Origin: UBA5734 sp964499985
GTDB taxonomy: Bacteria > Bacillota > Clostridia > Saccharofermentanales > UBA5734
DNA length: 49,203 bases
Assembly (NCBI GenBank): GCA_964499985.1
Contig: CAZCMX010000010.1
Span: 1 to 49,203 of the forward strand
Reading direction: 5' to 3'
The position numbers and the translations under genes were made by a program. Below the pieces are notes generated by a model. It did not search any database and had not been told where the DNA came from. It worked only from the letters and a program-made list of their open reading frames with translations. Shown here in pieces: positions 25,472-33,222 of the stretch (position 1 is its first letter; each line of letters starts with the position of its first letter).

Positions 25472-26581
25472 TCAGCTGTGCCACCATTTGTTTGCGGCTG
25501 TCTTGAGCGAACCCTTCTCCTGCTTTTCCAGATAGCGGCGGACCATCGAGGCCAGCTTGAACAGGACCGCATCATCAAAGCTGCGCAAATCCAGGCCGGT
25601 GATTTTCTGGACCTTGTCCAGGCGATAGACCAGGGTATTGCGGTGGACAAACAGCTGGCGGCTGGTTTCGGAGCCGTTGAGGTTGTTCTCGAAGAATTTC
25701 TGGATGGTCAGCAAGGTCTCGCTGTCCAATGATTCATAGGCGCCCTTGGGGAACACCTCATCGAGGAACATATGGCACAGTGTCGGCGGCAGCTGGTAGA
25801 TCAGGCGGCCGAGGCCGAGCTTGTCATAGCGCATGACATAGGTGTCAGATTCGAAAATATTGCCAACCGTCAGGGCCAGCGAGGCTTCACGGTAGGACTT
25901 GGCGGCATCCTTCAGGGAATCGGCAACCATGCCGATGCCGATGCGCACCTTGGCCAGGGACTCGGCATTGATGGTGTCCATGATCGTGGCCGCCGTGCGG
26001 TCGATGAAATCGCTGTCCTCTTTCGGGAAATCGGTCAAAAGGACGATGGTTTCCTCATCCATGGCGAGCACAAAGCTGGTCCGCTTGTCCGGGAACAGAT
26101 TCTGGACGATCTCAAGGCAATCGACCTCTTCGGCATGGTCGATCCGGATCAGGAAAGCCAGGCGTGGCGTCGTGTACTGGATCTTATATTCGCGGGCCTT
26201 GAGCGGGACATCGCCGGGCAGCTCATTTTCCAGAAGCACATTCTTGAGGAAGGCATCGCGTTCGACATCGGTATCGGGTTCCTTGAGCTCGGACAAAATC
26301 CAGTGGCTGAGCAGATCCAGGTAGCTGCGGGCGACGGTATCCGTCCCATCGATAAAGGTGATCAGGTCCGGTTTTTCCGAGGTGGCCAGCTTCTGGTAGA
26401 TCTTGCCGGCAGACAGGACGGTGGTTTCATCGGACAAGACAACGGCGCGGACCGCCAGGTCCTCGGTGCCCTCCAGCCGCTCATCGGTGCAGGCCAGGAT
26501 CGTGCCATCTGCATTCAGGACACCGGAAGTTTTGTCAAGGATCGCCGCGGCTTCGCGCATGACTCGTTTCAGCTCTTCCAT
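25472..26581 (-). CDS. PucR/CdaR-type transcriptional regulator
   Basis: The 369-residue protein has the C-terminal helix-turn-helix of the PucR/CdaR family (about 305-355), with LFVHRNTLVYRLDKVQKITG as its core. A GGDEF-like degenerate middle part (IRIGIGMVADSLKDAAKSYR) precedes it. The N-terminal 120 residues include DKTSGVLNADGTILAC, like CdaR sugar-diacid sensing regions. No signal peptide is seen. It stands alone between the ABC ATPase gene and ftsE, so its target is not evident; the ATPase gene next door is one candidate. Confidence 0.82.
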   Translation of the reverse strand: MEELKRVMREAAAILDKTSGVLNADGTILACTDERLEGTEDLAVRAVVLSDETTVLSAGKIYQKLATSEKPDLITFIDGTDTVARSYLDLLSHWILSELKEPDTDVERDAFLKNVLLENELPGDVPLKAREYKIQYTTPRLAFLIRIDHAEEVDCLEIVQNLFPDKRTSFVLAMDEETIVLLTDFPKEDSDFIDRTAATIMDTINAESLAKVRIGIGMVADSLKDAAKSYREASLALTVGNIFESDTYVMRYDKLGLGRLIYQLPPTLCHMFLDEVFPKGAYESLDSETLLTIQKFFENNLNGSETSRQLFVHRNTLVYRLDKVQKITGLDLRSFDDAVLFKLASMVRRYLEKQEKGSLKTAANKWWHS

Positions 26582-26636
26582 TTTATGAACCCCTTTTTAC
26601 TGCGGGAATATCAATCGATCCCGGTTGTTACGCCTT

Positions 26637-26645
26637 ATTTTATCA
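26637..26645 (-). promoter_or_regulatory. Extended -10 promoter of the PucR-type regulator gene
   Basis: On the minus strand the sequence TGATAAAAT fits an extended -10 (TGnTAnAAT), about 55 nt before the ATG at 26581. No good -35 is present, as is common for this promoter type. Confidence 0.4.
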
Positions 26646-26699
26646 TAACTCAGGAATTTCATATGCATGTTTCAATTTGAAAACAACTTTTTGCCCTGC

Positions 26700-26734
26700 A
26701 AAAAAGCTGGCCGGGACTTTCGTCCCAGCCAGCT
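26700..26734 (-). terminator. Terminator after the ABC sugar ATPase gene
   Basis: AGCTGGC-C-GGGAC and GTCCC-A-GCCAGCT pair around a TTTC loop (stem 26705-26734, one mismatch). On the minus strand six T follow. It closes the ATPase gene and isolates it from the regulator gene downstream. Confidence 0.9.
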
Positions 26735-26763
26735 GTGCAGGTTTTCTGGTCAAGCGACCGGAT

Positions 26764-27876
26764 TTAGTTGAGGATGGCACGCTCGGTTTCCTTGTCGAAG
26801 AGGTGAATGCGCTTGCCGTCGATGGCAAAGGTGGCATTATCGCCGACATGGGAGTGCTTTTCGGTCGGATCGACGCGAGCGGTGATGCTCATGTCACCGA
26901 GAGTGACATAGAGGTAGGTTTCAGCACCGAGCATTTCAACCACATCGACAAGAGCCTTGAACGAGCAGCCCTTGTTCGCCTCGACGAAGCTGGCTTCGTC
27001 GGAGATGGCCTCGGAGCGGACACCCATGATGACGTCCTTGCCATTGAAGGCCTTGACTTCCGGCACGGAGTATTTTTCCGGCAGGGTGATCGTGAAGCCG
27101 AAGAAGGACAGCTTGACGGTGTCGCCTTCGACCGTGAGCTTGGAGGGGATGAAGTTCATCGGCGGCATACCGATGAAGCCGGCGACGAAGGTATTGACCG
27201 GATGCATATACAGCTCAGTCGGGCTGTTGATCTGCTGGATGAAGCCGTCCTTCATGACGACGATGCGGGTACCCATGGTCATGGCTTCCGTCTGGTCGTG
27301 GGTAACATAGATGAAGGTGGTGTTCAGGCGCTGGTGCAGCTTGGAGATCTCAACACGCATCTGGACGCGCAGCTTGGCATCGAGGTTGGACAGCGGCTCG
27401 TCCATCAGGAAGACCTTCGGGTCGCGGACGATGGCACGGCCGAGGGCAACACGCTGGCGCTGACCGCCGGAGAGGGCCTTGGGCTTTCTTTCGAGCAGGT
27501 GGGTGATATCGAGGATCTTGGCAGCCTCGGTCACGCGGCGCTTGATTTCGTCTTTCGGGAATTTGCGGAGTTTGAGGCCGAAAGCCATATTGTCATAGAC
27601 AGACATATGGGGGTACAAGGCGTAGTTCTGGAAAACCATCGCGATGTCGCGGTCCTTGGGCTGGACATCATTGACCAGGCGGTCGCCGATATAGCATTCG
27701 CCGTCGCTGATTTCTTCGAGACCGGCGATCATGCGCAGGGTGGTCGACTTGCCGCAGCCGGAAGGACCAACCAGGATGATGAATTCCTTATCAGCAATCT
27801 CGATGTTGAAGTCACTGACAGCGATCACATTACCTTCGTAACGTTTGTAGACATTTTTCAGAACAACACTGGCCAT
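26764..27876 (-). CDS. Sugar ABC transporter ATP-binding protein (MsmK/UgpC type)
   Basis: The 370-residue protein is a CUT1-family sugar importer ATPase. It has Walker A GPSGCGKST (37-45), LSGGQRQRVALGRA and Walker B VFLMDEPLSNLDA, and a C-terminal regulatory TOBE-like domain (about 235-370). In many Bacillota one such ATPase serves several sugar permeases. That fits here: it is monocistronic, with a promoter upstream and a terminator downstream, and no permease or binding-protein gene nearby. The ATG follows GGAGGTAAATATCA. Confidence 0.93.
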   Translation of the reverse strand: MASVVLKNVYKRYEGNVIAVSDFNIEIADKEFIILVGPSGCGKSTTLRMIAGLEEISDGECYIGDRLVNDVQPKDRDIAMVFQNYALYPHMSVYDNMAFGLKLRKFPKDEIKRRVTEAAKILDITHLLERKPKALSGGQRQRVALGRAIVRDPKVFLMDEPLSNLDAKLRVQMRVEISKLHQRLNTTFIYVTHDQTEAMTMGTRIVVMKDGFIQQINSPTELYMHPVNTFVAGFIGMPPMNFIPSKLTVEGDTVKLSFFGFTITLPEKYSVPEVKAFNGKDVIMGVRSEAISDEASFVEANKGCSFKALVDVVEMLGAETYLYVTLGDMSITARVDPTEKHSHVGDNATFAIDGKRIHLFDKETERAILN

Positions 27877-27941
27877 TGATATTTACCTCCACCCTTACCG
27901 GGTCACTTGCTGTAGCGGATCGACTGACGACCCTATGCCAG

Positions 27942-27970
27942 ACTATACCATTGACTTTATGCATTCTCCA
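27942..27970 (-). promoter_or_regulatory. Promoter of the sugar ABC ATPase gene
   Basis: On the minus strand, TGGAGA (27965-27970) and TATAGT (27942-27947) are 17 nt apart, about 65 nt before the ATG. Matches are 4/6 and 5/6. Confidence 0.5.
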
Positions 27971-28230
27971 GTCGCGAAAATCACCAAAACTTCCAGCCCA
28001 GATTTGGCGATTTCCGGCAGGGTTCTGGCATTCACAACAAGGAAACACCACCATCTTTAGACAGTTTGACTTTTTACTTGTTAATTGCCCAGTTTCTGGG
28101 CCTTTCTTTTGATAAGATTGACTTTAAAGCGGCTGGGAAAGGGCGGTATAATAAGGTCAGCCCATGAAAAATCAGCCAATGGCACAAATTTATCCTGAGA
28201 ATTTGTGCAACGACTTGCGTTTTGGTTTTT
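27971..28230. other. Divergent intergenic region between the ABC ATPase gene and argC
   Basis: This AT-rich stretch has no ORF I support. It holds a small GCCCAG/CTGGGC stem with T-rich flank (28087-28110), a perfect TATAAT (28147-28152) on the plus strand without a good -35, and a 9-bp inverted repeat GCACAAATT/AATTTGTGC (28182-28190 with 28200-28208) just ahead of the argC promoter. The repeat may be an operator or a leader hairpin. Confidence 0.5.
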
Positions 28231-28248
28231 TATGCACTATTATGCATA
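28215..28248 (+). promoter_or_regulatory. argC promoter overlapped by an ARG-box-like operator
   Basis: The promoter is TTGCGT (28215-28220), 17 nt, TATTAT (28238-28243). An 18-bp sequence with arms TATGCA and TGCATA (28231-28248) encloses the -10 box. It resembles ARG boxes bound by ArgR/AhrC, which share an AT-rich centre with TG and CA in the arms. Binding there would block RNA polymerase when arginine is plentiful. Confidence 0.65.
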
Positions 28249-28283
28249 TTTATTAGATTTCAGGGAACAAAGGAGAGTGTGAC

Positions 28284-29342
28284 ATGGCTGATCCCAAGAC
28301 ACGCATTGGAATCGTCGGTGCAACCGGTTATGTCGGCATGGAGCTGGTCCGGCTGCTGGCCGTCCATCGAGGCCTGGAGATGACCACCCTGGTCTCCCAG
28401 AGCTATGCCGGCAAAAGCTTTGCCGATGTTTATCCGGCTTTCCGCCGTCTGACCGAACTCAAGCTCTCGGAACTCGACCTGGACCAGCTGGCAGCGGACT
28501 GCGATATCGTCGTGACTGCTCTGCCGCACGGCGTTTCCTCGACCGTGGTCCCTGAACTGCTGGACCGCGGCGTACGCGTCCTCGACCATAGCGGCGATTT
28601 CCGCTATAAGGATGTCGAGGTCTACGAAAGGGCCTATAAGCTCGAGCATCCCCGGCCGGATCTCCTGGCCGAGGCCGTCTATGGCCTGCCGGAGCTGTAT
28701 CGCGAGGCGATCGCCGGAGCCCGGCTGGTGGCCAATCCCGGCTGCTATCCGACCTGCTCCCTGCTCGGCCTGGCCCCCCTGCTCAAGGCTGGTCTGGTCT
28801 ATACGGGCGGCCTGGTCATCGATGCCACCTCCGGGGTCAGCGGCGCCGGCCGCAAGGCTGACCTGACCTACTCCTTCTGCGAAACCGAGTCCAGCTTCAA
28901 GCCCTATGGCGCGGTCGGCCACCGCCATACCAGCGAGATCGAGCAGGAGGCCGCCCTCCTGAGCGGCCAGACCGAACCCCTGGCCCTGACCTTCACCCCT
29001 CACCTGGCGCCGATGAAACGCGGCATGCTGGCCACCATTTACGCCGACCTGATGCCCTCCGTCGATCCTCAGGGTCTGCACGAGCTCTATGAACGCTTCT
29101 ATAGCCACGACTATTTTGTGCGGGTCCTGCCCGCCGGCCAGCTGCCGGAAACCCGCCATGTCGCCTATACCAATTTCTGCGACCTCGCGGTCACCGCCGA
29201 CAAGCGAACCGGCAAGGTCAAGGTCTTCTCCGCCATCGACAATCTCGGCAAGGGAGCCGCCTCCCAGGCCCTGCAGGCCTTAAACCTCATGGCAGGCCTT
29301 CCCGAGCGCGAGGGCTTGATCGCTGCCGGCGGCTCGATCTGA
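28284..29342 (+). CDS. argC: N-acetyl-gamma-glutamyl-phosphate reductase
   Basis: ArgC reduces N-acetylglutamyl phosphate to the semialdehyde with NADPH, third step of arginine synthesis. The 352-residue protein has the nucleotide loop GATGYVG (12-18) and the active-site NPGCYPT with Cys154. SGVSGAGRK and PYGAVGHRHTSEI are typical of the longer ArgC type. It is the first gene of the operon, with AAAGGAG eight nucleotides before the ATG. Confidence 0.98.
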   Translation: MADPKTRIGIVGATGYVGMELVRLLAVHRGLEMTTLVSQSYAGKSFADVYPAFRRLTELKLSELDLDQLAADCDIVVTALPHGVSSTVVPELLDRGVRVLDHSGDFRYKDVEVYERAYKLEHPRPDLLAEAVYGLPELYREAIAGARLVANPGCYPTCSLLGLAPLLKAGLVYTGGLVIDATSGVSGAGRKADLTYSFCETESSFKPYGAVGHRHTSEIEQEAALLSGQTEPLALTFTPHLAPMKRGMLATIYADLMPSVDPQGLHELYERFYSHDYFVRVLPAGQLPETRHVAYTNFCDLAVTADKRTGKVKVFSAIDNLGKGAASQALQALNLMAGLPEREGLIAAGGSI

Positions 29343-29402
29343 AGCCCTAGGCCCCGACAGTCCCATCCCCCAGGCAATCATTGAACGGGAGACACGAAAC
29401 CC

Positions 29403-30320
29403 ATGAAGGACATCCAATCGCTCATCAGCAAAGCCGAGATCCTGATCGAAGCCCTGCCCTATATCCAGCGTCTGGCCGGCAAGACCGTCGTCATCAAATA
29501 TGGCGGCAATGCCATGATCAATGAGGATCTGAAAAACGACGTCATGGAAGACGTCACCTTGCTCAAATACATCGGCATCAATCCCGTGCTTGTCCATGGC
29601 GGGGGTCCCGACATCAATGCCATGCTCAAGCGCCTCGACATTCCTTCGGAGTTCCGCAAGGGCCTGCGAGTGACGGACAGTGAAACCATGTCGGTCGCCC
29701 AGATGGTCCTGATCGGCAAGACCAACAAGGAAATCGTCTCCCGGCTCGGCCAGCTCGGCGCCAAGGCGATCGGCATCAGCGGCATCGATGGCGGCCTGAT
29801 CGAATGCGAGAAAATCACCACCGACGATGCCGGCGACCCGCTCGATATCGGCTATGTCGGCAAGATCACCCATATCAATACCAAGGTCCTCGAGACCCTG
29901 GCCAATGATGAATACATTCCCGTCGTCGCCCCGATCGGGATCGGCGCCGATGGCCAGACCTATAATATCAATGCCGATACCGTGGCCAGCGAAATCGCCG
30001 CCGCCCTCCAGGCCGAGAAGCTGATGACCCTGACCGATGTCGAGGGCGTCATGGCCAAAAACGAAACCGGCGAGCTCCAGGTCATTCCGGTCCTCAACGA
30101 GGCCGAAATCCATGACCTGATCGCGCGCGACATCATCAGCGGCGGCATGATCCCGAAGGTCCTCGGCTGCCTGGACACCGTGCGCCGCGGCGTCGGCCGG
30201 GCCCATATCATCGACGGCCGCATCCCGCATTGCCTGCTTTTAGAGATTTTCACCAATAAGGGTATTGGCACCATGATCACCCTCGAACGACGACCCTATT
30301 ACAATGGCGAGAAAATCTGA
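29403..30320 (+). CDS. argB: Acetylglutamate kinase, probably arginine-sensitive type
   Basis: ArgB phosphorylates N-acetylglutamate. The 305-residue protein has VVIKYGGNAM at the phosphate loop, HGGGPDINAML and NINADTVASEIAAALQAEKL. An N-terminal helix (ISKAEILIEALPYIQRLAGK) precedes the core. That helix marks the hexameric, arginine-inhibited type known from Thermotoga and Pseudomonas. This implies feedback control at this step. It lies 60 nt after argC. Confidence 0.97.
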   Translation: MKDIQSLISKAEILIEALPYIQRLAGKTVVIKYGGNAMINEDLKNDVMEDVTLLKYIGINPVLVHGGGPDINAMLKRLDIPSEFRKGLRVTDSETMSVAQMVLIGKTNKEIVSRLGQLGAKAIGISGIDGGLIECEKITTDDAGDPLDIGYVGKITHINTKVLETLANDEYIPVVAPIGIGADGQTYNINADTVASEIAAALQAEKLMTLTDVEGVMAKNETGELQVIPVLNEAEIHDLIARDIISGGMIPKVLGCLDTVRRGVGRAHIIDGRIPHCLLLEIFTNKGIGTMITLERRPYYNGEKI

Positions 30321-30383
30321 CTGGTATCACCCCTGACAACCCTGCTGCCCACATCTGATCTATGTGTCCGGAAAGGAACGGTT

Positions 30384-31604
30384 ATGACCATGAATCCAGA
30401 TCCCAAGCTCCAGTCGGTCATTGCAACCGACGATCAATATTACCTGCAGGCCTTCGGTCGCCGCACCCCCCTGTGCATCGACCACGGCAGCGGCGTTTAC
30501 CTGTATGATACGGCCGGCAGGCGCTACCTCGACATGATCGGCGGCATCGCCGTCAATGTCCTCGGCCATGCCCACCCCGCCCTGACCGCTGCCATTGCTG
30601 AGCAGGCCGGCAAGGTCATCCATTGCTCCAACTATTTCTACAATGAACCCCAGGCCCGCCTGGCCCAGCAGCTGGGCGACCTGTTTGGCGACGGCCGCGT
30701 CTTCTTCAACAATAGCGGCGCCGAGGCCAATGAGACCGCGATCAAGCTCGCCCGTGGCTATTTCTTCAAGAAAGGCCAGCCCCGGGCCAAGATCGTCACC
30801 GCCATGCAATCGTTCCATGGCCGGACCCTGGCCACCGCCACCGCCACCGGGCAGACCAAATACAGCGCCCCCTTTGCGCCGCTGCCGGAAGGCTTCGTCC
30901 ATATTCCCTATAATGATGTCCTCGCCCTCGAGGCAGCCGTCGATGACACCACCTGTGCCGTCATGCTCGAGCTGATCCAGGGCGAAAGCGGGGTCCATCC
31001 GGCCACCCTCGCCTTTGTCGACGCCGCAGTCGCCGCCTGCCACCGCACCGGCGCCCGCCTGATCATCGACGAAATCCAGACCGGCGTCGGCCGGACCGGC
31101 AAGTTTTTTGCCAGCCAGCTCTACAGCATCAAGCCAGACATCATCACCCTGGCCAAGGGCCTGGCCGGCGGCGTCCCGATCGGTGTCGCGATCGCCAACC
31201 AGGAGACCGCCACCGGCTTCACCCCCGGTGACCATGGCAGCACCTTCGGCGGCAATCCCCTGGCCTGTGCCGCTGCCCTCGCCGTCCTCGAGACCTTGGA
31301 CAAAGGCCACCTGGTCCAGAAAGCAGCCGGTCTGGGCGACCATTTCCGTGAAAGACTGCAGGAACTGGCTGAAACCAGTGGCCAGATCCACGAAATCCGC
31401 GGCGCCGGCCTGATGCTGGGCATCGAGCTCAAGCAGCCCATTGCCGCCGAGGTCAAGGGCAAGTGCCTCGATGCCGGCTACCTGATCGGCTCAGTGGGCA
31501 CACATACCCTGCGCCTGCTGCCACCCCTGATCATCGAGAAACCCGAAATCGACCAGTTTGTCGCAGATCTCGGCCTGGTCCTGGCGGAGGTAGCTGCCCC
31601 ATGA
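30384..31604 (+). CDS. argD: Acetylornithine aminotransferase
   Basis: ArgD transfers an amino group from glutamate to N-acetylglutamate semialdehyde using PLP. The 406-residue class III aminotransferase has NNSGAEANETAIKLAR for the cofactor phosphate, IIDEIQTGVGRTG with the PLP Asp, and TLAKGLAGG with Lys258 as the Schiff base. The ATG follows AAAGGAACGGTT. Its stop overlaps the argF start by 4 nt. Confidence 0.97.
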   Translation: MTMNPDPKLQSVIATDDQYYLQAFGRRTPLCIDHGSGVYLYDTAGRRYLDMIGGIAVNVLGHAHPALTAAIAEQAGKVIHCSNYFYNEPQARLAQQLGDLFGDGRVFFNNSGAEANETAIKLARGYFFKKGQPRAKIVTAMQSFHGRTLATATATGQTKYSAPFAPLPEGFVHIPYNDVLALEAAVDDTTCAVMLELIQGESGVHPATLAFVDAAVAACHRTGARLIIDEIQTGVGRTGKFFASQLYSIKPDIITLAKGLAGGVPIGVAIANQETATGFTPGDHGSTFGGNPLACAAALAVLETLDKGHLVQKAAGLGDHFRERLQELAETSGQIHEIRGAGLMLGIELKQPIAAEVKGKCLDAGYLIGSVGTHTLRLLPPLIIEKPEIDQFVADLGLVLAEVAAP

Positions 31605-32533
31605 AGCATTTCATCAGTTTGAACGATCCCACCACCGGGGAAATCCTCGAGCTTCTCGACCTGGCCGACAAGCTCAAAGCCGATGTCAAGGCCGGCCGGC
31701 CCCATCCGATCCTCCAGGGCAAAACCCTCGGCCTGATCTTTGCCAAATCCTCCACCCGGACCCGGGTCTCCTTTGAGGTCGGCATGTACCAGCTCGGCGG
31801 CCATGCCCTCTTCCTCTCCAGCCAGGACATCCAGCTCGGCCGCGGCGAGTCGATCGAAGACACCGCCCAGGTCATGTCCCGCTACCTCGATGGCATCATG
31901 ATCCGGACCTTTGCCCATCAGGACGTCCTCGACCTGGCCCGGTTCGGCACGATCCCGATCATCAATGGCCTGACCGACCTGATGCACCCCTGCCAGGTCC
32001 TGGCCGACCTGCAGACGATCCGCGAGCACAAGGGCCAGCTCAAGGGCCTGAAAATGGCCTATCTCGGCGATGGCAACAATATGGCCGTCTCCCTCATGCA
32101 CGGCGCGGCCAAGGTCGGCATGGACATCGCCGTCGCCACCCCGCCCGCCTATGCCTGCGACGCGGCCAGCGTCGCCGAAGCCCAGGCGACCGCCGCCCAG
32201 ACCGGCGCCAGGGTCATCATCACGGAAGATCCGCGCCTGGCCATCCAGGACGCCGATGTCGTCTATACCGACACCTGGGTCAGCATGGGCCAGGAATCCG
32301 AAAAAGCTGAAAAGGTCAAGCAGTTCGGCGCCTACCAGGTCAATCGCGAGCTCATGGATCTGGCCCAACCGGATGCGATTTTCATGCACTGCCTGCCCGC
32401 CTATCGCGGCTACGAAGTGACCGCCGAGGTCATCGACGGCCCGCAGTCCGTCATCTTCGACGAGGCCGAGAACCGGCTCCATGCCCAGAAGGCCGTGCTG
32501 GTCCGCCTGCTCGCGCCAGACTACAAAGGCTGA
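31601..32533 (+). CDS. argF: Ornithine carbamoyltransferase
   Basis: ArgF makes citrulline from ornithine and carbamoyl phosphate. The 310-residue protein has the carbamoyl phosphate motif STRTR (51-55), HPCQ (129-132) and the ornithine-side HCLPAYRG (263-270). The frame opens at 31463 inside argD, but the ATG at 31601 (ATGA overlap, GGAGG upstream) is the true start. An anabolic role is inferred from the operon; no arcA or arcC is near. Confidence 0.97.
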   Translation: MKHFISLNDPTTGEILELLDLADKLKADVKAGRPHPILQGKTLGLIFAKSSTRTRVSFEVGMYQLGGHALFLSSQDIQLGRGESIEDTAQVMSRYLDGIMIRTFAHQDVLDLARFGTIPIINGLTDLMHPCQVLADLQTIREHKGQLKGLKMAYLGDGNNMAVSLMHGAAKVGMDIAVATPPAYACDAASVAEAQATAAQTGARVIITEDPRLAIQDADVVYTDTWVSMGQESEKAEKVKQFGAYQVNRELMDLAQPDAIFMHCLPAYRGYEVTAEVIDGPQSVIFDEAENRLHAQKAVLVRLLAPDYKG

Positions 32534-32547
32534 GCACCCTGCCCCAC

Positions 32548-33021
32548 ATGCACGCAGACATCACCTTCCGCCAGGCCGTCCCGGCTGATAGCGCCGAGCT
32601 TCTGAAACTGATCCAGTGGGCGATGCAGGTCTATGCCGCCAAATCCGGCATTACCACGCCCCTGGATGCTTTTTCCGAAACCGTCTCCGATCTCGAGCAG
32701 CATATCGCCCGCGATCATGTCATCGTCGCCGAACACAAGCATACCCTGATCGGTACCGTGCGCCTGGTCCGGCTCAGTCCGGACCGGGCTTATTTCACCC
32801 GCTTTGCCGTCCATCCCCACCTGCAGCAGACCGGCGTCGGCCGCCTGCTGTTCCAGGCCGCCGAGGCCTGGCTGCTCGGCCAGGGCTTCCAGTCCGTCGA
32901 GCTGCACACCGCCCTGACCAATGAACCCCTCGTCAGCTTCTACCAGTCACGCGGATTCGTCCTGCTCGAGACCGATACCAGCCGCGGCTACCCACGGGGC
33001 CTGTTTCGCAAAGCGCTGTGA
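32548..33021 (+). CDS. GNAT family N-acetyltransferase, candidate N-acetylglutamate synthase
   Basis: The 157-residue protein is a single GNAT domain. Motif A is RFAVHPHLQQTGVGRLLFQA, with the QxxGxG acetyl-CoA loop; motif B ends in LVSFYQSRGFVLLE. It starts 14 nt after argF in the same direction, so it is probably the last gene of the arg operon. The cluster has no argJ or argA, so acetylglutamate formation needs another enzyme. Short GNAT-type glutamate acetyltransferases exist in other bacteria. The assignment here is inference from context; the ribosome binding site is weak. Confidence 0.75.
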   Translation: MHADITFRQAVPADSAELLKLIQWAMQVYAAKSGITTPLDAFSETVSDLEQHIARDHVIVAEHKHTLIGTVRLVRLSPDRAYFTRFAVHPHLQQTGVGRLLFQAAEAWLLGQGFQSVELHTALTNEPLVSFYQSRGFVLLETDTSRGYPRGLFRKAL

Positions 33022-33113
33022 TTTGATACGGGTCTGTGAAGCGGGTTCGATCCATGGCCGCTGAGGGGGCGCTACCTCGCGCGCCAGGGTGGCGGCCTCA
33101 AACAGTCTAAGCC
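33022..33113. other. Hairpin region after the arg operon, before the scaffold gap
   Basis: A long nested inverted repeat, GGCCGC (33056-33061) with GCGGCC (33092-33097) and GGCGC (33068-33072) with GCGCC (33081-33085), follows the GNAT gene. It could end the arg transcript, but no T-run is seen before the gap. Strong secondary structure may have broken the assembly here. Confidence 0.45.
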
Positions 33114-33213
33114 NNNNNNNNNNNNNNNNNNNNNNNNNNNNNNNNNNNNNNNNNNNNNNNNNNNNNNNNNNNNNNNNNNNNNNNNNNNNNNNNNNNNNNN
33201 NNNNNNNNNNNNN
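33114..33213. other. Scaffold gap of 100 N
   Basis: A run of exactly 100 N is a placeholder, so its true length is unknown. It separates the convergent arg operon and the CoA-disulfide reductase gene; the gap may hide a terminator or more genes. Confidence 0.99.
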
Positions 33214-33222
33214 AGCCGGGGC

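Noticed and set aside
28087..28110. Small GCCCAG/CTGGGC hairpin with T-rich flank as a terminator
   Set aside because: The stem is only 6 bp and no plus-strand gene precedes it.
28260..32482. Long minus-strand ORFs opposite argC, argB, argD and argF
   Set aside because: They mirror codon bias of the arg genes; the plus frames hold all active-site motifs.
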